Source: a virus. From it: a stretch of 64,000 nucleotides of DNA. Position numbers and translations under genes: made by a program. Below are positions 26,126 through 34,676 of this stretch, piece after piece. Below the pieces are notes generated by a model that saw only the letters and a list, made by a program, of their open reading frames with translations, had not been told where the DNA came from and searched no databases. The stretch covers positions 1-64,000 of IMG/VR virus record IMGVR_UViG_3300003690_000003. One strand, written 5' to 3'. Each line of letters starts with the position of its first letter. Position 1 is the stretch's first letter.

Positions 26126-27241
26126 CTAATTTCCCGCAGAATCGTCATCGTCGCCGGAGTCGTCGTCGTCGCCTGCCGAGTCATCGTCGTCGCCTAGGCC
26201 GCCTTCAACTACGTAGCCTATCTCAACCAGACTTCCCTCGGGGGGAATGACGTCGAAGCTTACTATATTAGTAGCTGCATCGTAGGTCCAATCATCAAAC
26301 TCTACAAAATCTACAAAAACAATCAACGTCTCTTCTATGGGGGGATATGTTAACTCCCATTCTTCGTGAGGTAGCGTTTGAATAGCCGCATCCTGAACGC
26401 CGGTCGACCAATCTGTCGAACAAATATCTATGACAGTGCCCCCAAAATAGTTTGTTGCATCAATGTATCTTTCCCCCACCCAGGTAGAATGAGTATAGCC
26501 TGTGCACACCGATTCCGCAACCGGAACATTTACAATGCTAGCCATAAAAACAGAATTCCGGGTCGCACCGAACCACGTTTGAAAATCTTGAAGCCCAACA
26601 GGCGTAGAGTTATAGTAGTGGTTGCTCTGTTCCTCTTCGTCACTGACAAAAACCACAAGCAACCCCGCATCTGGGCGCAGCCATCCTGCATTATACGTAT
26701 TATAGTCTATATAAGCAGTTATGGCATCAAACCCAGCCTCCTGCGGAGCGCCCCCAATATTATTGTACGCGTCCCACGCATCCTGCACAGAATCGCCCGG
26801 TAACAAGGGAAATTCTTGAGTTTGGAGGCCCCACGTCCAAGAAGTTGAAGTTATTCCTAGTCGCCACCCATTCGCCGGCAGTGCGTTCATCATAGCAGCT
26901 ATACCATCCACTATTGCTTGAGAGTGTTGCCACATAGACCCTGACTGATCAATAAGCCAAACAATGTCAATACCATTCATGGTGTAGGGTTGTTCAAAAG
27001 AATCAATCCAGACATCTCCCCCTTCACCCGGAACTTCTACTTCTACCTCAACTTCTACTATTACTTCTACCTCAACTTCTACCTCAACTTCTACTATTAC
27101 TTCTACCGGGACTTCGACCTCAACTATTACTTCAACTTCGACAATCTCGGGCGGCAGCGGTTCATGCATATTTATAAGCGCATAATCTCCTTCACAGCCT
27201 ATCAAAGCTAATAGAAGAAATAATGAAAGTATACGCTTCAT
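26126..27241 (-). CDS. VWA-domain lipoprotein with EV and DDDDSA repeats
   Basis: 371 residues. Type II signal peptide MKRILSLFLLLALIGC with Cys16 as lipidation site. Residues ~34-70 are an EV/PV/IV dipeptide repeat, probably an extended stalk. The VWA domain follows, with IVWLIDQSGSMW (DxSxS at 98-102). The last ~20 residues repeat GDDDDSA. Such acidic repeats and VWA lipoproteins are familiar from Myxococcota/Bdellovibrionota-type surface proteins, so host origin is likely. TAATG junction with the upstream protease gene suggests joint function at the cell surface. Confidence 0.85.
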   Translation of the reverse strand: MKRILSLFLLLALIGCEGDYALINMHEPLPPEIVEVEVIVEVEVPVEVIVEVEVEVEVEVIVEVEVEVEVPGEGGDVWIDSFEQPYTMNGIDIVWLIDQSGSMWQHSQAIVDGIAAMMNALPANGWRLGITSTSWTWGLQTQEFPLLPGDSVQDAWDAYNNIGGAPQEAGFDAITAYIDYNTYNAGWLRPDAGLLVVFVSDEEEQSNHYYNSTPVGLQDFQTWFGATRNSVFMASIVNVPVAESVCTGYTHSTWVGERYIDATNYFGGTVIDICSTDWSTGVQDAAIQTLPHEEWELTYPPIEETLIVFVDFVEFDDWTYDAATNIVSFDVIPPEGSLVEIGYVVEGGLGDDDDSAGDDDDSGDDDDSAGN

Positions 27242-28035
27242 TAGTTGTGTAATCCTCCGCGCCTTGGGGCACTAGCTCCAGGCATAGCTTTTATGACTCC
27301 TACCATCTCCGCTGTTTTAACTCGGGCCTTGACTACATCCTTATCAAGAAACCATATGGGAGATATCCAAACGATATTACTTAATAATCGTCTCTGGGAG
27401 TTTCCTATATCAATACCTGTCACCACCCCCATAAATCTTCCATGTTGGTCAAACGCGCCCGCGCCCGAGGCTCCAAACCAACCAAACATATTAGTTACTA
27501 TCATATCGTGTTCTAAGGCTGCAACATGTCCACGAATAGTGAGAAGATCGTGATTGCCCGGAAAACCAGTATAAGTAATTGACGCACCAAGTATATTTCT
27601 ATTATCTTTGTATGGGTGCCACGGAGCAGCTATTCTTGAGTGAATTTGAGGAACTATCAATATAGCCAAATCTGCATCTAGATCACGATATACGATGGTA
27701 CCCACTACTACTTCTTCATCCCTAGCCTCTATGAACATAGTAGTTAAATTCTCAACGACGTGCGCTGCAGTAACCACAACATAGCGCCCGTACATCATCA
27801 TATATGTGCCGGAACCGTGGCCCCCATCAAAGGGATCAACAACTTTAACTGCAGCATTTCGTGCTATTATTTCGGTGGGGGTAAGTCGAGAAAATTCAAG
27901 TACGCGAGCCGTTTCTTGAAATGTTTCTACCGCTGTCCCGGTAACTTCGGTAACGGCAGCTGCTTGCGGAGAGGTACAGGATCCCAGCGCCAACAGGGCT
28001 ACTATAAATCCTACAAATATTCTCCAGCGGGTCAC
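27241..28035 (-). CDS. Trypsin-like serine protease lipoprotein
   Basis: 264 residues from GTG with AGGAGG upstream. The signal peptide ends LLALGSC (Cys20). Trypsin fold with VVTAAHVVE (His92), LDADLAI (Asp122) and FGASGAGAF (Ser190 in GxSG), the classic catalytic triad order. It would act in the periplasm or outside the cell. A protease plus VWA lipoprotein pair could alter the host surface against other phages; that is inference. Confidence 0.88.
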   Translation of the reverse strand: MTRWRIFVGFIVALLALGSCTSPQAAAVTEVTGTAVETFQETARVLEFSRLTPTEIIARNAAVKVVDPFDGGHGSGTYMMMYGRYVVVTAAHVVENLTTMFIEARDEEVVVGTIVYRDLDADLAILIVPQIHSRIAAPWHPYKDNRNILGASITYTGFPGNHDLLTIRGHVAALEHDMIVTNMFGWFGASGAGAFDQHGRFMGVVTGIDIGNSQRRLLSNIVWISPIWFLDKDVVKARVKTAEMVGVIKAMPGASAPRRGGLHN

Positions 28036-28171
28036 ACTCGGACCTCCTCTTAAAAACCTTACCTATTTCTCTGCTTCTCTACCTACTTTTGCTACTGCAA
28101 CCTTTCTAACCTTTAGGGGCAACTACAGTTACCCTATTAGTAAATATGAAGCAGATTGCCTTTAACAGCTT

Positions 28172-28202
28172 TTAAATAAAAAAAGACGCCCTGAAGGGCG
28201 CC
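28172..28202 (-). terminator. Intrinsic terminator after hsp20
   Basis: GGCGCCC-TTCA-GGGCGTC stem-loop followed by seven U residues, 25 nt after the hsp20 stop. The rest of 28036-28171 shows only the leader of the protease gene, with no clear promoter. Confidence 0.9.
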
Positions 28203-28226
28203 CTTAATTTTCACGAAAAGTATTTT

Positions 28227-28646
28227 TTACTTAACTTCAATGCGATGGGAAAGAGGTACCTCACTATCCGGCTTCGGTACAATCACCGATAGAATGCCTT
28301 GGTTATATTCCGCATTAATGTTCGCAGGATCCACATTCTTGGGGAGTGACCAACTGCGGTGGAACGAACTATATGACATAGCAGTAGCACTCTCTTCCTT
28401 AGCCTCATATGAAATAGAAATAGTGGCGTCGTTGACATCAATATTAATATCTTTCTTATCTAGGCCTGGAATCACTACGTCGATGCGATAATCCTTATCG
28501 GATGCCGTCACATTCGTCTTAATCTGTGGGGTGGCTTCGCGCAAAATAGAGTTAAAGATTGGAGCAAATCCCCAGTCGTCCTCCAAAATATTGTCTAGCA
28601 AACTTCGTGTAGTCGGAATATTCGACCGTCTAATCATAGGATACAT
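28227..28646 (-). CDS. Small heat-shock protein Hsp20
   Basis: 139 residues. Alpha-crystallin domain with DYRIDVVIPGLDKKDINIDV, SFHRSWSLPKNVD and the NQGILSVIVPK segment. Hsp20 proteins bind unfolded proteins without ATP, and phages carry them in particle-assembly contexts. AAGGAGGG precedes the ATG. Confidence 0.93.
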   Translation of the reverse strand: MYPMIRRSNIPTTRSLLDNILEDDWGFAPIFNSILREATPQIKTNVTASDKDYRIDVVIPGLDKKDINIDVNDATISISYEAKEESATAMSYSSFHRSWSLPKNVDPANINAEYNQGILSVIVPKPDSEVPLSHRIEVK

Positions 28647-28669
28647 ATGTTATCCCTCCTTCTGAGTAT

Positions 28670-28697
28670 AATATAATCACTTATTTAAAAGTGTCAA
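28670..28697 (-). promoter_or_regulatory. Promoter for hsp20
   Basis: TTGACA, 16 nt, TATATT. The -35 overlaps the stop of the upstream cupin gene. With the terminator at 28172 it makes hsp20 a stand-alone transcription unit. Confidence 0.7.
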
Positions 28698-29083
28698 GCA
28701 TCAATATCTGGAGTTCTGCCATAATCATCTTCCAGCCGTATGATATCACTTAGCTCCGGGGTACTCACCTCGATAAGCTCAATATCATAGTCGGCCGGTG
28801 CACAAAATCGATGGATCACCTCGGGCTTCACGTGATATGCTTCTCCCTCCGCGAGACCTAACGAAACGACGTCATCATTTTCATTATCTGGACCAATCTC
28901 TACAACGAGCGGCCCTGTGAGAACATATATAGTTTTATCTTTCTGTTCATGATATTGCCGTGAAAGCTGATGGCCACCCTTAATAAATATATATTTTGCT
29001 ACATACCTCTCTGTACAAGCCCAAATTCTCTCGTAGCCCCAAGGCTTATCGATATAGAGAATATCTTCATCTGTTTTGAGCAT
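28694..29083 (-). CDS. Cupin protein, mannose-6-phosphate isomerase-like
   Basis: 129 residues. KPWGYERIWACTERYVAKYI, then LSRQYHEQKDKTIYVLTGPL and HVKPEVIHRFCAP match the single-cupin C-terminal domain of type II phosphomannose isomerase/ManC proteins, including the metal-binding QYHEQ and H-R-F. It may act on nucleotide sugars or simply bind a metal. Confidence 0.85.
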   Translation of the reverse strand: MLKTDEDILYIDKPWGYERIWACTERYVAKYIFIKGGHQLSRQYHEQKDKTIYVLTGPLVVEIGPDNENDDVVSLGLAEGEAYHVKPEVIHRFCAPADYDIELIEVSTPELSDIIRLEDDYGRTPDIDA

Positions 29084-29084
29084 G

Positions 29085-29393
29085 CTAGCCCTTTAAAAGT
29101 TGTTTGGAGGATGTTTTAAAAATCTGATCAGCCAAAATACCGGGGGGCCCCACCACCGTTACAACCGACACATTATTACCCGTCCCAAAATGAACGCGCG
29201 AAAACTCTTGCCTTGGATCTAGTTTGGTAGGAAGGGCGCCCCTCGCAAGATTATTAGCCATTACGGGATCAGGTTTAATCTGCAGTATAGATGATGGATT
29301 AATCCATATTTCATCTAACTCATAATGAACAGAGTTTTTTCTTTCGTTTACATTAAAATCATTCACCTTTTTAACTTCTACAAATTTAATCAT
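29085..29393 (-). CDS. Phage protein of unknown function, 102 residues
   Basis: MIKFVEVKKVNDFNVNERKN, then ELDEIWINPSSILQIKPDPV and VHFGTGNNVSVVTVVGPPG. Likely all-beta. Overlaps the neighbouring gene by 8 nt. Confidence 0.7.
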   Translation of the reverse strand: MIKFVEVKKVNDFNVNERKNSVHYELDEIWINPSSILQIKPDPVMANNLARGALPTKLDPRQEFSRVHFGTGNNVSVVTVVGPPGILADQIFKTSSKQLLKG

Positions 29394-29739
29394 CAGAGAT
29401 CTCCAGTTCTTCCGAAATCACACGGGATGCAGAGTCGGCCGGAATGTCTTCTTCGGGAACGGTCTCAGGAGTACGTTGTATCCTTTGATAATCTTCGTGC
29501 CCGCTAACTATTTGTTCTATTTCCATCAATCGAATATCTATCTGTGTTAGATGCTGGCGAAGCATCTCAATCATTTCAAAAACTTGATGAGGATTAACTT
29601 CATCGGCCTGGAGGGTTGTTACTAGACTGTTAAAAAGTTCGACAGCGGCCTTGAGTGTATCCCCTTTGTTGACTGTAAGATAGGCGCACTCAGTCAAAAT
29701 ATCCTCGACATTAGCTGTATAGCTAAGTTTAACTCTCAT
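29386..29739 (-). CDS. Phage helical protein of unknown function
   Basis: 117 residues from MRVKLSYTANVEDILTECAY, which has GGAAG 4 nt before it. Helical middle (LRQHLTQIDIRLMEIEQIVS) and acidic C-terminus. Similar proteins with an RVKLSYT start occur in large phages without known role. Confidence 0.7.
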   Translation of the reverse strand: MRVKLSYTANVEDILTECAYLTVNKGDTLKAAVELFNSLVTTLQADEVNPHQVFEMIEMLRQHLTQIDIRLMEIEQIVSGHEDYQRIQRTPETVPEEDIPADSASRVISEELEISDD

Positions 29740-29757
29740 ATTTCTTCCTTTCATTGA

Positions 29758-30039
29758 TTATAGAATAGTTCTCCAGGCGGTTGTGATTACTAGACCGGTG
29801 CCTATAGATACTACAATCCACATAAGCTTTGTGTTGTTGTTTTTCCATGACTCTAGGATGAACAAACGAATATCCAGTTTGTTGAGTCTCGCGTACAACC
29901 CCTCGTCTGGATTGTAAACAGCCTCTTTGATTTTGGTTATATTTTCTGCCAGTTCTTCTTGCTTGTCTATCAACGTTTCTATCTTGCCCGTTAGTTCCGC
30001 TAAAGCAATAATAACCTGATTTTCGTTTACGTCTGACAT
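29758..30039 (-). CDS. XhlA-like membrane protein (possible lysis accessory)
   Basis: 93 residues. N-terminal coiled coil (LTGKIETLIDKQEELAENIT), a second helix LNKLDIRLFILESWKNNN, then one C-terminal membrane segment LMWIVVSIGTGLVITTAW. This layout matches XhlA-type phage lysis proteins. No endolysin is adjacent, so the lysis role is tentative. Confidence 0.6.
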   Translation of the reverse strand: MSDVNENQVIIALAELTGKIETLIDKQEELAENITKIKEAVYNPDEGLYARLNKLDIRLFILESWKNNNTKLMWIVVSIGTGLVITTAWRTIL

Positions 30040-30079
30040 TCCACCGATTCTCCATGGTTCGTTTCTTCCTTAACTAGTG

Positions 30080-31651
30080 TTATGTTTCTATAATGGCGTG
30101 ACTCGTAGTGATTAATGTTCCCGCTGCAGAAGCTGCATTTTGAAGGGCCGTTCTTGTCACCTTTAAAGGATCAATAATTCCAGCGTCATACATATCTACA
30201 ATCGAAAAGTCTCGAAAGTTGAAGCCAGATTTTTTCGGGGCGTTTCGTATTTTAGCCTCGATTAAATCAGGGCTTTGGCCAGCATTAATCGCCATCTGTC
30301 GCAGAGGCGCAACAACTGCTTTTTTCACAATTTCTGCTCCCAAACCCTGGTCTTCATTTTCTACGTCCACTGTCAAATTTTCTATTGCCCGCAGGAGCGC
30401 AACCCCGCCTCCCGGCACGATTCCTTCTTGTTGGGCCGCACGTACAGCCTCTAATGCGTCTTCTACTCGATGTTTCTTTTCGATCATTTCTACTTCAGTA
30501 GGTGCTCCCACACGAATAACGGCTACGCCCGCGGCCAGCTTGGTAATGCGTTGTTGAATCTTTTCACATTCTTTAATCTCTTCCGTCTGGGCGAGTTCAC
30601 TTTTGAGAAGCTCTATTCTCTTGTCTATCTCTTCAAAATCTCCGCATCCTCCAATAACAGTCGTGAGAACCTTAGTAATATCGATGGATTTACATTGACC
30701 AAAGTGAGTTAACTTCACAGTCTTCAGCTTCGTTGTCGAATCTCTGGTTAAAAACGTAGCTCCTGTTGAGACAGCCAAATCGCTGAGCATGCTTTTTCTC
30801 GCTTCCCCGTAGAAGGGCGCCTTAACGGCGGCGATTTTCAGAGTTCCTCTTACCGTATTCATGATAAGAGCAGCGAGAGCTTGACCTTCAATCTCTTCAG
30901 CAAAGATAACCAGGGGGCGCCCATCTCTAGATACCACTTCTAATACTGGAAGGATTTGTTCTACCGTGTCTATCCTTGCGTCTGTTACCAGCAACAGCGG
31001 GCTGTCATATTTAACAGCTCCCCGTCGTTCATCTGTGACGAAAGCCGATGCTACGTACCCTGCCGGCATTCTAAAGCCTTCTATCACATCTAGGGAGGTT
31101 TCCATCGAACGCGCTTCTTCGACCGTTATCGCACCGTCGGCGCCGGCCTTGTCAATTGCAGTTGCAACCAACTTTCCAATGACCGGATCGTTGTTGGCCG
31201 AAATGGTAGCCACACTTTCAACATCTTCAAGGCTCGTAACGGGAGTTGCCATTTCTTGTAGGTTCTCAACAATAGCTATCACAGCCTTGTCAATTCCTCG
31301 TTTAAGTTCGATAGGTGAAGCGCCGGCGGTAAGGTACTTTTGGGCCTCCCTAAAGATTTCTCTTGCGAGAACCGTCGCAGTAGTGGTGCCGTCGCCAGTT
31401 ACCGTGTTGGTTTCAGAAGCAGCTTGCTTTAAAATCTGAGCACCGGCGTTGGCAAACTCATCGTCTAAATGGACAAAAACCGATACTGTCACTCCATCTT
31501 TAGTAATAAAGGGATCTTTACCTTTCTCTTGAAGGATTACATTTCTTCCCTTTGGTCCCAGCGTGGTTGCTACGTAGTCGGCTAGCTTATTAACTCCTTC
31601 TAAAAGTTTCTCATTAAGAACACGTCGGTCCTCAAACTTACACGTCGCCAT
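30080..31651 (-). CDS. groEL: GroEL-type chaperonin
   Basis: 523 residues. VATTLGPKGRNVILQEKGKD, DGVTV, ETNTVTGDGTTTATVLAREI and the C-terminal GGGVALLRAIENL region are all present. Phage GroELs help fold capsid or other virion proteins; some work without GroES. A GroES-like protein is encoded 14 kb away at 45770. Strong promoter directly upstream. Confidence 0.97.
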   Translation of the reverse strand: MATCKFEDRRVLNEKLLEGVNKLADYVATTLGPKGRNVILQEKGKDPFITKDGVTVSVFVHLDDEFANAGAQILKQAASETNTVTGDGTTTATVLAREIFREAQKYLTAGASPIELKRGIDKAVIAIVENLQEMATPVTSLEDVESVATISANNDPVIGKLVATAIDKAGADGAITVEEARSMETSLDVIEGFRMPAGYVASAFVTDERRGAVKYDSPLLLVTDARIDTVEQILPVLEVVSRDGRPLVIFAEEIEGQALAALIMNTVRGTLKIAAVKAPFYGEARKSMLSDLAVSTGATFLTRDSTTKLKTVKLTHFGQCKSIDITKVLTTVIGGCGDFEEIDKRIELLKSELAQTEEIKECEKIQQRITKLAAGVAVIRVGAPTEVEMIEKKHRVEDALEAVRAAQQEGIVPGGGVALLRAIENLTVDVENEDQGLGAEIVKKAVVAPLRQMAINAGQSPDLIEAKIRNAPKKSGFNFRDFSIVDMYDAGIIDPLKVTRTALQNAASAAGTLITTSHAIIET

Positions 31652-31673
31652 TCATCCTCCGAGTTGTATGATT

Positions 31674-31701
31674 ATTATAACACAGAATTTTCAATTGTCA
31701 A
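31674..31701 (-). promoter_or_regulatory. Consensus promoter for groEL
   Basis: TTGACA, 16 nt, TATAAT: perfect hexamers. A CGGAGG ribosome-binding site follows. Confidence 0.88.
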
Positions 31702-31710
31702 ACTACTTTC

Positions 31711-33582
31711 TTATTCCGCTGCCTGGGGGAGAGTTTCTTCCTCCCTGCGGGTGGTTATTTCCGCGTCTACATTATCTTTAAGTTCTATACACTCCTCAGA
31801 AGCTTCTTGCCCCGCTGCAAGATCGTTCTGAGTGTATAATAGTTGCAGCTCGGCCATTAGTTTATCAACACTTACAAAAACCGGCATTAGGCGCTCCTTG
31901 ATGTCTTTATTGTATAGATTAATTGCATCATAAATAGAGCGTTTATCTAGTCTAATCTCGTCAATAAAATATGAAGTTTCCCCAAAGGTGACCTTATCCT
32001 GGGGGATGGAGAACTGAGACTTCTCGTCAAGACCTTTTGCGGATTTGAGGACTAGCTCGTAAAAGTCGTTGGGATTGGCTTTCGCCCACGCAACAAAGTT
32101 TTGTTGTTCAATGTCGTTAAGCCCCGCCAGGGTTCCCTCCTGGGCCATGGTCAACCTTTCAGCCGCCGATTTTTGCGCTTTCTCGCCAGAAGCCTTCGAG
32201 TATGCAAAGCCGCCCGTACTAAAACGACCAGAAATGCGTGACAACTGAGGGACCGCTTTGGTAAAGGCGTGGTGAAGGATCCTGGATGCGACTTCGTATT
32301 CCTTTTCGTTAGCTGGGCCCGCTACTAAAACGTCCAAGGCGGCGGCGACGTGGGGCTGTTTAATCTTTAGTTGGCCCGAATGGCCTCCCGCCGGGTCGGG
32401 ATCGAGCCCCGTCCACTCTGGACCATTACTGATGCTGATAACCTCGGCATGCTTATACATACTTTTAAGAAGTTCGTGTTGGCTCTGAAGGTATCCAGCC
32501 GCGGCTACGATGTAGGGACGTGAAGAGTCCCAAAGTTCTCTGCGGCCGGCCAGAGAGGTCGTAAGATTTGGCGCGGCCTCTCCATCCGGCATTACTTGAG
32601 CGTCTTCGCGGAACTTTGGGTGTACCCCTAGCGCAGGCTGAATCTTTATTACTTCCTTCCTGAACCGAGACGCTGCGGTGGCTTCATCCTCGCGCTTTTC
32701 GGGGCCGGGCTCGAACTTCCCGACGCGTTGGTAGCCCGGTTCGCCGCGTTTCGGTTTGGGCTGCGCCGGGGAGCCTCGTGAAGTCGAAAGGGCCTGCAGT
32801 TGGCTCGGATCGATAACAATAAACTTGCCCACCCAATAAATAAAATTTTCAATGTTGATATTGAATTCATAAAAGGCCACTTGTGACGCGTCCGCGTGTA
32901 TCGCCGCAAGCACATAGTCTATCCCGCGATCGGGAAACTTAGATATATGATTTGCAAGATTTTTAAGGGATCCCTTGATGGGGGTTTTCCCTTTTCCGCC
33001 GGTGAGTCTTTTAAGTGAGACGGGATCGCCGGCGCCACCTTCGTAGTCAACGATAGGAAGAGTGCCGCCCGTCTCATCGCTGTTCTCTATAATCTGCCTT
33101 CCTTTCATAAGGCCCGCAAGAAAAGCTTCCAAAAGGAACCCGCTTCCGGACGGAGAATAATCTTTAAAAACCTCTGACATACACTTAAGAAAGGTTACGA
33201 AAGATAAAATCTCATCGACCGAGCGCGTCTCGTCATATTCCGTCATGAAGAGCTTTACATTGTTGAGCTTTTCTCGGAGAGTTCTCCCCCCAACGCCGCT
33301 CATGGAACGTATAAATGCCTGGCGTGTTTTATTTTTGTCTTTTATCTCGCCAATCTCTTCGGTAATATTGGGAGTATAGATGGTGTCAAAGAACTTAGCA
33401 GCAGAAAAATCTTTTATTCCTTCCGTGAGAAGGGTTGGGTCCCGGTTCTCTACTATCGGAAGGCCGGCCTCTTCCATTGAATTCATCACTTTCTCAATCA
33501 GGCCGGCGAGATTCTCGAAACCAAAGATGTCCTCCCTCTCTTCGAAGTGACTCTCCACTATTTGATCAAAGTCGTTAGTCAT
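31711..33582 (-). CDS. Large phage protein of unknown function, 623 residues
   Basis: MTNDFDQIVESHFEEREDIF, a helical N-terminal third, then LLEAFLAGLMKGRQI, LPIVDYEGGAGDPVSLKRLT and PIKGSLKNLANHI. The order E...D...SLK with IKGS resembles the active-site layout of restriction-fold (PD-(D/E)XK) nucleases, but this is weak. Its position between groEL and ClpP suggests a virion or head-maturation protein. Confidence 0.7.
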   Translation of the reverse strand: MTNDFDQIVESHFEEREDIFGFENLAGLIEKVMNSMEEAGLPIVENRDPTLLTEGIKDFSAAKFFDTIYTPNITEEIGEIKDKNKTRQAFIRSMSGVGGRTLREKLNNVKLFMTEYDETRSVDEILSFVTFLKCMSEVFKDYSPSGSGFLLEAFLAGLMKGRQIIENSDETGGTLPIVDYEGGAGDPVSLKRLTGGKGKTPIKGSLKNLANHISKFPDRGIDYVLAAIHADASQVAFYEFNINIENFIYWVGKFIVIDPSQLQALSTSRGSPAQPKPKRGEPGYQRVGKFEPGPEKREDEATAASRFRKEVIKIQPALGVHPKFREDAQVMPDGEAAPNLTTSLAGRRELWDSSRPYIVAAAGYLQSQHELLKSMYKHAEVISISNGPEWTGLDPDPAGGHSGQLKIKQPHVAAALDVLVAGPANEKEYEVASRILHHAFTKAVPQLSRISGRFSTGGFAYSKASGEKAQKSAAERLTMAQEGTLAGLNDIEQQNFVAWAKANPNDFYELVLKSAKGLDEKSQFSIPQDKVTFGETSYFIDEIRLDKRSIYDAINLYNKDIKERLMPVFVSVDKLMAELQLLYTQNDLAAGQEASEECIELKDNVDAEITTRREEETLPQAAE

Positions 33583-33602
33583 AATGTAAACTCCTGATAT
33601 AA

Positions 33603-34196
33603 TTAGACGATTATGTCTGCAATACCCATTTCAACTGCTTCTTCTGCGCTGAAGTATGCATCAAGGTTTTTAGAAACGATTTTCTTTATCCGCTTCATTG
33701 TTAGATTGCTCTCTTCGACGAGCGCCTCAAACATCATTTGTTCTAAAGTTTCGGCTTCCTTAAAACCAGCCTCGATACTATGTAAACTTCCACTTTCTCC
33801 GGTTAAAACGCGATGTAACATGATGCGGCAATGTTTGCCAATCCTTCGGTTGCCTTTGGTACCGGCCGCCAACAATAAAACACCAGCTGACATTACTTTG
33901 CCCATCCCACATGTGTGAATGGGGCACTCTTCTCGAACCATTCGCATCATATCATAGATTGCAAACATTTCGGCAACATTCCCACCTCCCGTCGCAATGT
34001 AAAAATCAACCGGTAAAAGCGGTATAATGCCATCTTCATCGGGGAGACCCTCTCGCGTGTGATGGTAGTGAAGAAGTCCTATTAAAAACTCTTGAGTATT
34101 TTCTTCGTTAACATCTCCGTAAAGCCCCAGCACTCTTGGTTCAAGAAGTTCAGGCGCCTCGAGTTCGAATTCTATTACCGGTTCTTCGTTATTCAT
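33603..34196 (-). CDS. ClpP-like serine protease, copy 1
   Basis: 197 residues. DFYIATGGGNVAEMFAIYDM, the catalytic-Ser motif GKVMSAGVLLLAAG, the His motif RIMLHRVLTG and a terminal FSAEEAVEMGIADIIV. A complete S14 (ClpP) fold. In phages ClpP-like enzymes often serve as prohead proteases. A second copy is at 38948. Confidence 0.92.
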   Translation of the reverse strand: MNNEEPVIEFELEAPELLEPRVLGLYGDVNEENTQEFLIGLLHYHHTREGLPDEDGIIPLLPVDFYIATGGGNVAEMFAIYDMMRMVREECPIHTCGMGKVMSAGVLLLAAGTKGNRRIGKHCRIMLHRVLTGESGSLHSIEAGFKEAETLEQMMFEALVEESNLTMKRIKKIVSKNLDAYFSAEEAVEMGIADIIV

Positions 34197-34199
34197 TGA

Positions 34200-34601
34200 T
34201 TAACTTTCCTTTCTTTCTTGCGTCATCTCGTCGAGCCGCTGCATTGCCTCTCTCCAACTTGTAAAGTTGGTGACAAAAGAAAAAGCTCGGGGAGAGTTCA
34301 CGAGAATAGTCTGTATAACTGAGTTTTTCCAGTTAGCAATAATCTCGTTGTCTACTTTCTGAAAATCTCGAATCTGCTGCTTCGTAAAATCGCATTTTCG
34401 TAGATGACTGTACTTTATTTCCGTGATAAATGAAACATCTTCATGTATTTTGGCGCACATTAAAAGACAGCAGTATATAGTTTTCTCTACGACGTGAGCT
34501 GCATGCGATACTTCAAAAAACTGAGTGGCAAATTTACAGGAGAACACTCCAAAAAAATAAACACAAACTATCACTGCAATTTGAATGCCAGTCAAGTCCA
34601 T
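34200..34601 (-). CDS. Small membrane-anchored protein
   Basis: 133 residues from MDLTGIQIAVIVCVYFFGVF, with GGAGATAAC before the ATG; an N-terminal transmembrane helix continues to about residue 25. A charged helical body follows (KVDNEIIANWKNSVIQTI). The longer frame from 34670 would run through a terminator and is rejected. Role unknown. Confidence 0.75.
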   Translation of the reverse strand: MDLTGIQIAVIVCVYFFGVFSCKFATQFFEVSHAAHVVEKTIYCCLLMCAKIHEDVSFITEIKYSHLRKCDFTKQQIRDFQKVDNEIIANWKNSVIQTILVNSPRAFSFVTNFTSWREAMQRLDEMTQERKES

Positions 34602-34610
34602 GTTATCTCC

Positions 34611-34640
34611 AAAAAAAACCGCGGGGACTACCCACGGTTT
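34611..34640 (-). terminator. Intrinsic terminator
   Basis: AACCGTGGG-TAGT-CCCCGCGGTT followed by eight U residues, between the acidic virion-type protein and the membrane protein. The next Shine-Dalgarno site follows immediately, so read-through must supply the downstream gene unless another promoter is used; TATAAT lies just upstream of the hairpin. Confidence 0.8.
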
Positions 34641-34676
34641 TATTATAGCAGCTTTTGTTTTATTTATCAATCAATA

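Noticed and set aside
26990-27211. Plus-strand ORF rich in Phe/Tyr/Asn
   Set aside because: It is the antisense of the EV dipeptide repeat of the lipoprotein and has no independent support.
34200-34670. 156-codon start for the membrane protein
   Set aside because: It would translate through the intrinsic terminator. The ATG at 34601 has a good ribosome-binding site and starts right before the membrane helix.
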